Assembly (NCBI RefSeq): GCF_938045205.1
Contig: NZ_CALIMY010000046.1
Coordinates: 1 to 8,148, forward strand
DNA: 8,148 nucleotides
From: an uncultured Campylobacter sp.
GTDB lineage: Bacteria > Campylobacterota > Campylobacteria > Campylobacterales > Campylobacteraceae
Direction: 5' to 3'
In this document: piece after piece, positions 1 through 5,877 of the stretch
Position numbering within the stretch: the first letter of the stretch is position 1
Layout: every line of letters begins with the position of its first letter
Made by a program: the position numbers and the translations under genes
Notes under the pieces: generated by a model
What the model was told of the DNA's origin: nothing
The model's database searches: none
Seen by the model: the letters and a program-made list of their open reading frames with translations, nothing else

Positions 1-34
1 CTAGATTAAGATAAAATTTTGATTTAAGGAAAAT
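1..34 (+). promoter_or_regulatory. Short leader of era with RBS and weak -10-like box
   Basis: This 34-base, AT-rich stretch precedes era. AAGGA at 26-30 lies 4 bases before the era ATG and is a reasonable ribosome binding site. TAAAAT at 12-17 resembles a -10 box, but a start site downstream of it would leave a leader barely long enough to include the RBS. Short open frames entering from the left edge close at TAG 2-4, TAA 7-9 and TAA 12-14, so an upstream gene probably ends here and era may simply be co-transcribed with it. From memory, hslU often precedes era in Campylobacter, but too little is present to identify a gene. Confidence 0.3.
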
Positions 35-904
35 ATGAAAAGCGGATTTGTAACGCTCATCGGGCGGACGAATGCGGGCAAGAGCTCGCTGTTAAACTAT
101 CTCTGCGGCGAGAAAATTTCGCTCGTTTCGCATAAAATCAACGCCACGCGCCGCAAGATTAGCGGCATCGCGATGAATGGCGCAGATCAGGTGATTTTCA
201 CGGATACGCCGGGGCTGCACGAAAGCGCCAAGCTGATGAATAAGCTGATGGTCGAAGTGGCGCTCGGAGCGATTGAGGGTTGCGATTTGGTGCTGTTTTT
301 AGCGCCCGTGCACGATGATACATCTGAATACGAAAAATTTTTAAATTTAAACGCAGGCGCCAAACACATCGTGATTTTAACTAAAACCGACGAAGTAAAC
401 GACGAAAAGATCGTGCAGCGACTCCTACAATATCAAAAATTTACCGACAAATTCGAAGCGATAATCCCCGTTAGCATCAAAAAAAAGGTCTATAAAAAGC
501 AAGTTTTGGACGAAATTTGTAAAATTTTGCCCGAGCACGAGTATTTTTACGACCCCGAAATTTTAAGCGCAACCAACGAGCGTGAAATTTACCGCGACTT
601 CATACTCGAGGCGATCTTTGAGGGCATGAGCGACGAGATCCCGTATTGTAGCGACGTCGTGATGGAAAAAGTGGTCGAAAAACCGGGTCTGATCTCGGTA
701 TATGCGCGGGTCATAACGGACACTAATTCTCATAAAGAGATGCTGATCGGCAAAAACGGCGAGGCGATCAAGCGGATCGGAATTCGAGCAAAAAAGTTAA
801 TTTCAAATTTTTCTAAGGTCAAAATTTACTTAAAATTAACAGTTTTTGTAAAAAAAAGCTGGAAAAATGACGAATTTAGGGTAAAAACCGATTTTATCTA
901 TTGA
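35..904 (+). CDS. era: GTPase Era, ribosome biogenesis factor
   Basis: Era is an essential Ras-like GTPase that binds the 3' end of 16S rRNA and checks 30S subunit maturation in the cytoplasm. The 289-residue length is near the usual 290-300. The G1/P-loop is GRTNAGKS at residues 10-17, G3 is DTPG at 57-60, and the G4 position reads TKTD at 116-119 where NKxD is usual. A C-terminal KH RNA-binding domain is clear, with its GKNG loop at 239-242 and a typical Era tail. The start ATG has AAGGA 4 bases upstream. The first two thirds are rich in GCG and CGC codons while the last 120 bases are strongly AT-rich. It is read in the same direction as the pilus-like genes, separated by 62 bases, and is probably a conserved neighbour, not part of that machine. 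Confidence 0.96.
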   Translation: MKSGFVTLIGRTNAGKSSLLNYLCGEKISLVSHKINATRRKISGIAMNGADQVIFTDTPGLHESAKLMNKLMVEVALGAIEGCDLVLFLAPVHDDTSEYEKFLNLNAGAKHIVILTKTDEVNDEKIVQRLLQYQKFTDKFEAIIPVSIKKKVYKKQVLDEICKILPEHEYFYDPEILSATNEREIYRDFILEAIFEGMSDEIPYCSDVVMEKVVEKPGLISVYARVITDTNSHKEMLIGKNGEAIKRIGIRAKKLISNFSKVKIYLKLTVFVKKSWKNDEFRVKTDFIY

Positions 905-929
905 CATTTTATTTTATTTCTATTAGTAT
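901..929 (+). promoter_or_regulatory. Candidate sigma-70 promoter for the cts/pilus-like operon
   Basis: TTGACA at 901-906, a perfect -35 consensus overlapping the era stop codon, is followed after exactly 17 bases by TAGTAT at 924-929, a 4-of-6 match to TATAAT. Transcription would start near 936, about 30 bases before the ATG at 967. The region is strongly AT-rich. Campylobacter sigma-70 promoters usually lack a clear -35 box, so the good -35 with a mediocre -10 is atypical. This is a prediction from sequence only. Confidence 0.35.
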
Positions 930-952
930 TAGCAGCGTAGAAAATTTCATTT

Positions 953-962
953 GGAAGTGGAG
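953..962 (+). promoter_or_regulatory. Ribosome binding site setting the start at 967
   Basis: The purine-rich string GGAAGTGGAG contains GGAAG at 953-957 and GGAG at 959-962, 9 and 4 bases before ATG 967. The same frame is open back to a TTG at 901, but that codon has no such site and would add 22 residues of hydrophobic, non-homologous-looking sequence. This supports 967 as the true start. Confidence 0.7.
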
Positions 963-966
963 TGTT

Positions 967-2487
967 ATGGCAAAGAATAGTAAAAATGCTAGTTCGATTG
1001 TTGCGATTAACAAAGTCACGCAAACCATATTCGGTCTAAGTGAGAATGAAGTTTTCGAGCACGACTTCTCAAAAGCAAATCGTGCGAAGGAAACTTACGT
1101 CTCATATATTCCGTATAAGGATATAATGACTGCGACGGTTGAGATAAGCAGATCGGTAGAGGACGCGGATCTTTTAGATGCGATCGTCGTTAAGGTGTAT
1201 GAGGAGCTGGGGCTTGACACCGCTTTGGATTACAAAATCACCTATAGTGAGGTAATAGGCGCTGGCGGCGATGATAGAATTTTTAATGTTTTCGTCGTAG
1301 ACAATGCCAAACTCACTTCAGAATTCGATGCGATCGCCGCTAGGACGAACTACATCGACTATGTGGCTATGGCTCCATTTTTATACGAGGGCTTGTATAA
1401 TAGAGGCGTCCTAACTCGCGACGGAATCGACTGCTTCATCTACTTGCAGCGCGACGATGCGTTTTTGGTAGTGTATCAAAACGGCGAATATTTTCAATCT
1501 CGTCAAGTAAGATACAACCTAAAATTTTTGCATGAAAAATATGTCGAGCTAGTCGGTAGCAGAGTCGATGAAGAGAGCTTTTATAGACTGCTCTCCAAAC
1601 AGGGAGTAAATTTAGAAAATCCGACCGAACGCGATTACATGATCCAAATTTTTGACGATATGTTTTACTACATTAACGACGTGTTGAACGGTATTAGTAA
1701 AATTTACAACGTCAATATTCAAAACGTTTATATCGGAACGGATATCGGTAAAATTCCTGCGATCGAGGTTTTTGTAGAAAATAATCTAAAGCTAAGATAC
1801 AAGGATTTTAATTTTAATGTTGCAATCAACGCAAAAGATTATCCGCTCACTCAGCTAGATATTTTGATGTTCTTGGTAGGTCAAGATTATTTGGTTACTA
1901 AAGACGACGATCACAACTACTCGCCGTTTATGAGACCTCCGCCTTTGACTCAAAGATCAACCGGCAAGCTGATAGGCTATATGCTGCTAGGCTGCTTACT
2001 TGGCGCTGCGTATCCTGCGTATAACTTCGGCTACGGCTATTATAATAATATGGTAGCTAATGATAAAACTAGCGAATATCAGGGATTAGAAGATCAGATG
2101 GTTCCTGCTAGAGCCGAAAGTGCGCGTTTGGATAAAGAGACTAAAGAGGTAAATGCCCAGGCTGCTAAGAGTGGTAAGGAGCTTAACGACAGGCGCGATC
2201 TAATTAATGCCATCTTAGACAAGAAAAACAATTACGCTATGAAGGGTGTTTCTATTTTTGAGCTAACCAATATGGTCGTTAAAAATAAGGGCAATATGGT
2301 TAGGATCGGTGATGAGAATAGGACTCTAACTGTTCAGGTGCGCACCAAAAACGATAAGCAGATGACCGAGCTTTTAGAGGATATCAGTAAAAAAGAGGTG
2401 TATGGCGTGGATACTAAAACAATCGCGCTACAAGAGGGTAATAAAACCGTCTTTTACGATAGCAACATCAGTGTGGAGGTTAAATAA
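967..2487 (+). CDS. PilM-PilN-like fusion, inner-membrane platform protein (MshI position; possible CtsX)
   Basis: The 506-residue protein has a large cytoplasmic domain (about 1-320) that looks like the actin-like fold of PilM/GspL. One hydrophobic segment follows at about 334-352, then a charged, helical stretch (365-420) and a small periplasmic domain (425-506) resembling PilN or the GspL C-terminus. In T4P systems PilM binds the membrane protein PilN, and the pair links the ATPases to the periplasmic PilO and PilP. Here both appear to be one chain, as in GspL. Position directly before a PilO-like gene supports this. The cytoplasmic similarity is judged by eye and could be GspL-like instead. 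CtsX of C. jejuni is an inner-membrane transformation protein that partners with CtsP, and this gene is my best candidate for it. The frame is also open upstream to TTG 901, but 967 has the better RBS. Confidence 0.72.
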   Translation: MAKNSKNASSIVAINKVTQTIFGLSENEVFEHDFSKANRAKETYVSYIPYKDIMTATVEISRSVEDADLLDAIVVKVYEELGLDTALDYKITYSEVIGAGGDDRIFNVFVVDNAKLTSEFDAIAARTNYIDYVAMAPFLYEGLYNRGVLTRDGIDCFIYLQRDDAFLVVYQNGEYFQSRQVRYNLKFLHEKYVELVGSRVDEESFYRLLSKQGVNLENPTERDYMIQIFDDMFYYINDVLNGISKIYNVNIQNVYIGTDIGKIPAIEVFVENNLKLRYKDFNFNVAINAKDYPLTQLDILMFLVGQDYLVTKDDDHNYSPFMRPPPLTQRSTGKLIGYMLLGCLLGAAYPAYNFGYGYYNNMVANDKTSEYQGLEDQMVPARAESARLDKETKEVNAQAAKSGKELNDRRDLINAILDKKNNYAMKGVSIFELTNMVVKNKGNMVRIGDENRTLTVQVRTKNDKQMTELLEDISKKEVYGVDTKTIALQEGNKTVFYDSNISVEVK

Positions 2488-3140
2488 TGAAAAAGAAAAG
2501 TTCATTAGATCAACTTGATCAATGGTTTGCCTCCAAGGGAAATAGTGCAAATAACTATTTTTATATAGCTTTGTTGTTTGTGGGTGTGGTAGCTTACTTT
2601 ATTTTGAGTAGCTATGCGGATCCGTATTTAGAGGAGAGCGAAACAAATCTAAGTACTGCCACGACTAAGCTTGAAGGCGCACAAAGAGAATATAATGAGT
2701 TCTTCGGCGGTGATCCTAAAGCTTTCGTTGATAATAAGCGCAATATCCTCAATGGTGCTAGGACCAACCTTAACAATATCGTTGAAGAGCGTAAGTATCT
2801 AGACGGTAAGCTAAAAGAAATTTCGAAGCTTACCTATAATGAAAAGAACTGGGCTAAGTTTATGGATAGCCTCTCAACGATCGCAGAGAATAACAATATT
2901 AAAATTTATGCTATTCACAGCGATAGAAGAGAGCCTAGCATCAAACAAATTTTTCAGCCTGAAGCTTTGCTGGATATAGATGTGAAATTTGAAGGAGCAT
3001 TTTCGAACGTCCTTAGGTATATCAACCTTATCGAACAATCGGAGATGATCGTAGATGTAAATAAGATGGATATCAATGCCACTAAAAACGGCAAAATCGG
3101 TGGAAGCATCGGTATATCTATCTGGGGAGTAAATTACTAA
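2487..3140 (+). CDS. PilO/MshJ-like inner-membrane alignment protein
   Basis: This 217-residue protein has a short cytoplasmic tail, one membrane helix at about 24-43, a charged helical region likely to be a coiled coil (about 48-115), and a C-terminal alpha/beta domain (about 120-217). That is the architecture of PilO, MshJ and GspM, which pair with PilN-type proteins through coiled coils and ferredoxin-like domains in the periplasm. No catalytic motif is expected or seen. Its ATG shares one base with the TAA of the preceding gene, and GGAGG at 2475-2479 lies 7 bases upstream, so the two are very likely translationally coupled. The family assignment rests on topology, length and neighbours, because PilO proteins diverge strongly. 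Confidence 0.75.
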   Translation: MKKKSSLDQLDQWFASKGNSANNYFYIALLFVGVVAYFILSSYADPYLEESETNLSTATTKLEGAQREYNEFFGGDPKAFVDNKRNILNGARTNLNNIVEERKYLDGKLKEISKLTYNEKNWAKFMDSLSTIAENNNIKIYAIHSDRREPSIKQIFQPEALLDIDVKFEGAFSNVLRYINLIEQSEMIVDVNKMDINATKNGKIGGSIGISIWGVNY

Positions 3141-3568
3141 TGAAAAAGTTAATTTTATGCTCTTTGCTACTTTCTACTGCTCTATTTGCTGTAGATAATA
3201 ATCAGACGGTGGCGCCTAGTAATGGAGCCTATAAAGCTAAGTACGATGCGATATTCGATGATCTTAGTAAGCCTAGAGTAGGTCTTAGCGATGAGCAGAT
3301 AGCTTCTTTGCAAGATCCGTTTTATCCTAAAGAAGCTAATGCGCCTAGAGAAGCTAATCAGCAGGTGGATCTAGGTTATCAGCTAGTAGGTATTATGGGC
3401 GATAAGGTTAAGCTAAACGATAAGTGGTATGGTTTGGGCGAATATGTAGGCTCATATAAGATCGTGCAAATAACGGGCAATAGCGTTATTATTACCAACG
3501 ACGATGAAAATAAAGTCGAACTAACACTAAAACAAGGAAGTCAAAATGTCATTATTACATATAAGTAA
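3140..3568 (+). CDS. PilP/MshK-like periplasmic protein (CtsR position)
   Basis: The 142-residue product starts with a Sec signal peptide (about 1-17, likely cut after ALFA). A flexible segment follows, then DPF at 59-61 and a C-terminal beta-rich domain (about 76-142). That domain resembles the PilP/GspC homology region, which binds the N0 domain of the secretin and joins the inner-membrane PilN-PilO complex to the outer-membrane pore. PilP is usually a lipoprotein. Here the only cysteine in the leader is residue 7, preceded by leucine and too early for a lipobox, so it is probably soluble or held by partners. CtsR of C. jejuni sits just before ctsD, so this is probably its counterpart. The start overlaps the previous stop by one base, and a GGGGAG site lies at 3124-3129. 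Confidence 0.7.
   Translation: MKKLILCSLLLSTALFAVDNNQTVAPSNGAYKAKYDAIFDDLSKPRVGLSDEQIASLQDPFYPKEANAPREANQQVDLGYQLVGIMGDKVKLNDKWYGLGEYVGSYKIVQITGNSVIITNDDENKVELTLKQGSQNVIITYK
3534..3540 (+). promoter_or_regulatory. RBS of ctsD inside the preceding gene
   Basis: AAGGAAG at 3534-3540 lies 5 bases before ATG 3546 and within the last codons of the PilP-like gene. It supports the early secretin start that creates the 23-base overlap, as opposed to the internal methionine at codon 15. Confidence 0.65.
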
Positions 3569-5054
3569 AAAGCTTAGCATAGCTGCTATGCTTGCTTTGT
3601 CTGTTACGGCTACTAGTTTATATGCCGCTCCTGCAACTGCAGGTAACTGCGATAGGAAAGCGCTAAATATTAAGATTAACGATACCGTTACGCTAAACGA
3701 GATGCTAACTCAGCTATCCGATATGTGCCGCTTTTCAGTGGTAGCAAAAGATGCTATCGCTCAAGAGGAGATGAGTAAGCCACTGCAGGGCGTAAGCATC
3801 AAAGACCTTTCTTTACGCGAAGTTTTAGATCTACTCATAAAAGAGAATAATCTAAGCTATGAGTATTCTCATGGCATATTAAAAATTTCAGCGCTAGAGA
3901 CTAGGACTTTTAAGGTGGATTACATCACTTCTATTAGAGAAGGTACTGCTGTTACTAAATCTTCTGTCGATTCCGCACCTACGAAAGTGGATGATAGCGA
4001 CGATAAAGAAAATAAAGAAGATAATAAGATCACTACCAAAGAGAAATTTGATTTTTGGGAGAAGATTAGCGAGGAAATCACTTCTGTTTTAAATAACGGT
4101 ACCGAAAAATACGTCGCAGTCGCTCCTATTATAAATCAAAATGCCGGTTTAGTAACCGTTACTGCTATGAAGTCTCAGATAGCTCGTGTAGATAGATATC
4201 TAAGCGGTATGCAAAAACGCCTTAGTCGTCAAGTCTTGCTAGATGTAAATATCATATCTGTCGAGCTAAATAACGAATACACCACTGGTATAGATTGGAG
4301 TAAATTTCAACTAGGATTTAATACCTATGTAGGTGGAGATCCGACTAAGCTTTCAGGCTATCACATAGATAACGGAAATAGAGGAAAGGCTAGCGATACT
4401 CACGGAACTTGGACGATAGGAGCTAATCTAAATTTCAATATCGACGGTTTGATTAATTTCCTAGAGACCAAGGGCAAAACCAAGATTATTTCAAGCCCTA
4501 AGGTAACTACGATGAATAATCAGCCTGCTATTATCTCTGTAGGTGATACCATTAACTACGTATTAAAATCCACTACTACAGGTGATTATCAAGGCGGAGA
4601 TACCCAGTCAGATGATCAGTATTCGATCTTTGTAGGTATTCTTTTGAATATCTTGCCTGAAATTTCAGATGATAATAGGATTATGCTACGAATTAATCCG
4701 TCTTTAAGTTCTCTTAAATATGCCGAAGATAATGTAAGAAAAGAAAACGGCAGAAGAGATATCGCACCTGATACCTTGCAAAAGAAACTCTCAAGCGTAG
4801 TTTGGGTAGATGATGGCGATACTGTAATTTTAGGCGGTTTGATTGGTGCAACTAAGTCTAAGAATAACACTAGGGTGCCTGTGCTAGCTGAAATTCCATT
4901 AATTGGAAATCTTTTCAAAAGCACTGCCGATGTTTTGAGCACATCGGAGCTAATCTTCGTAGTAACTCCACATATCATCGACAATACCGGCGCGCCGCTT
5001 GCTACTTCGCTTAAAGAGCTAGGTTACTCAAAGTCCATCTACGAAAATGAGTAA
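3546..5054 (+). CDS. ctsD: Outer-membrane secretin CtsD/MshL (PilQ/GspD family)
   Basis: Secretins form the multimeric outer-membrane pore of T4P and T2S machines. The 502 residues include a signal peptide (1-27, likely cut after SLYA) and an N0/STN-type domain (about 36-115). A hydrophilic linker follows, with a very acidic part at 148-160. The secretin core runs from about 225 to 480. Diagnostic stretches are IISSPKVTTMNNQPA (314-328) at the gate, the signature VPVLAEIPLIGNLFKS (444-459) and LIFVVTPHI (469-477). Two cysteines, C35 and C61, lie in the N0 domain. The N-terminal part is shorter than in PilQ, with no AMIN domain, which fits the MshL type. CtsD is required for transformation in C. 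jejuni. The start overlaps the PilP-like gene by 23 bases. Confidence 0.93.
   Translation: MSLLHISKKLSIAAMLALSVTATSLYAAPATAGNCDRKALNIKINDTVTLNEMLTQLSDMCRFSVVAKDAIAQEEMSKPLQGVSIKDLSLREVLDLLIKENNLSYEYSHGILKISALETRTFKVDYITSIREGTAVTKSSVDSAPTKVDDSDDKENKEDNKITTKEKFDFWEKISEEITSVLNNGTEKYVAVAPIINQNAGLVTVTAMKSQIARVDRYLSGMQKRLSRQVLLDVNIISVELNNEYTTGIDWSKFQLGFNTYVGGDPTKLSGYHIDNGNRGKASDTHGTWTIGANLNFNIDGLINFLETKGKTKIISSPKVTTMNNQPAIISVGDTINYVLKSTTTGDYQGGDTQSDDQYSIFVGILLNILPEISDDNRIMLRINPSLSSLKYAEDNVRKENGRRDIAPDTLQKKLSSVVWVDDGDTVILGGLIGATKSKNNTRVPVLAEIPLIGNLFKSTADVLSTSELIFVVTPHIIDNTGAPLATSLKELGYSKSIYENE
3576..3592. repeat. 17-base inverted repeat at the start of ctsD
   Basis: AGCATAGC at 3576-3583 and its exact reverse complement GCTATGCT at 3585-3592 flank a single T. 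As RNA this would be a 7-bp stem with a 3-base loop. It lies 8 bases after the stop of the PilP-like gene and inside the secretin signal-peptide codons. No T-run follows, so it is not a terminator. It may be chance or a local RNA structure. Confidence 0.5.
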
Positions 5055-5877
5055 TAATTATACGGCGATCAAGGAGATTTTTATCGAGGATAACGAAGTC
5101 TCGGACTTCGTTAATCTCGATAAATCGACCCTTGCTTATCATAAAATTTTAAATGCTTTGCAAAAGCCGTTAAAACTTATACTTTTCTACGGCAAACCGG
5201 GCTGTGGCAAGACATTTTTGCTTAATAAAATCAAGGTCGATCTTGAAAAAAAGGTAAGAGTTGTATTTGTGCCGCAGCCGTTTTTTGATGAGAAAGAATT
5301 TTTCTTAGAGCTTTATTCGCAGATTTTTCATTCAACTCCTAGCGAGCCGATTGATAATTACGAGAATTTTATGCGAGTTTACAGAGAGAGATTTGGAATT
5401 TCTACGAATGTGGGAGCGGTAGAGCAGGTCGTTATTTTGCTCGACGAAGCTCAGCTGTATCCCGGAAATTTGATAGAAAAAATTCGTCTTATGGCAGATA
5501 CCAGATTATTTAAATTTTTATTTACAGTGCATAAGACTGACGAGGAAGATCGCCTCGCAAAGGATTATTTTAAAACTAGAATTTGGGAGAGCATCGAGCT
5601 CCCTAATTCAAATTTAGGCGAAGTCAAGCTATATATTGAAAAGAAGCTTGTGCTTCACGGCTTTCAACAATACTATTTTATGTTTAGCGACGATAATTTC
5701 GATTTGATTTTAAATTTAACGGACGGTAATATGAGGAATATCAACAAGCTTATGTATAAGATGTATGAGCTTTTTGAGTATTATGAAGTAAACAAACCTA
5801 CGGAAATTAGTTTTTCGCAGATTAATAATAAAATTATAGAGATGGCAGCGATAGGCTCGGGGATAATAAATGCTTGA
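5047..5877 (+). CDS. ctsP: AAA-type ATPase CtsP/MshM (ExeA-like), competence accessory NTPase
   Basis: The 276-residue protein is an ExeA/MshM-type AAA ATPase. The Walker A is GKPGCGKT (49-56), the Walker B is VVILLDEAQ (128-136), and a sensor-2-like segment GNMRNINKLMYK (227-238) follows. ExeA proteins carry a C-terminal membrane helix and a peptidoglycan-binding domain and help assemble the secretin. This protein ends right after the ATPase module and shows no membrane helix. CtsP in C. jejuni is a small membrane-associated NTPase needed for transformation that interacts with CtsX, which fits. The ATG overlaps the ctsD stop by 8 bases and has no clear Shine-Dalgarno, so translation probably depends on ribosomes finishing ctsD. 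An unusual 10-bp hairpin sequence lies 44 bases inside the gene. Confidence 0.88.
   Translation: MSNNYTAIKEIFIEDNEVSDFVNLDKSTLAYHKILNALQKPLKLILFYGKPGCGKTFLLNKIKVDLEKKVRVVFVPQPFFDEKEFFLELYSQIFHSTPSEPIDNYENFMRVYRERFGISTNVGAVEQVVILLDEAQLYPGNLIEKIRLMADTRLFKFLFTVHKTDEEDRLAKDYFKTRIWESIELPNSNLGEVKLYIEKKLVLHGFQQYYFMFSDDNFDLILNLTDGNMRNINKLMYKMYELFEYYEVNKPTEISFSQINNKIIEMAAIGSGIINA
5091..5113. repeat. 10-bp perfect inverted repeat inside ctsP
   Basis: TAACGAAGTC (5091-5100) and GACTTCGTTA (5104-5113) are exact reverse complements around the 3-base loop TCG. The mRNA could form a 10-bp hairpin over ctsP codons 15-23. No run of T follows, so it is not an intrinsic terminator. It is the cleanest inverted repeat I found in the window. 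Confidence 0.75.

Noticed and set aside
187..369. 60-codon open frame on the - strand within era
   Set aside because: It is antisense to the Era GTPase domain and has no supporting signals.
901..966. TTG start giving a 528-residue PilM-N protein
   Set aside because: The TTG has no good RBS, the extra 22 residues look like translated promoter sequence, and ATG 967 has a clear purine-rich site at 953-962.
4880..4925. Possible hairpin around TTCCA-TTAAT-TGGAA in ctsD
   Set aside because: The stem is 5 bp with a mismatch beyond it, and the site encodes the conserved secretin signature, which explains the sequence.
4616..4984. 122-codon open frame on the - strand inside ctsD
   Set aside because: It lies antisense to the conserved secretin core, shows no domain and has no room for its own signals; it is a shadow frame.
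5638..5660. Inverted repeat GAAGC-TTGT-GCTTC in ctsP
   Set aside because: The stem is only 5 bp and is expected by chance in this length of sequence.
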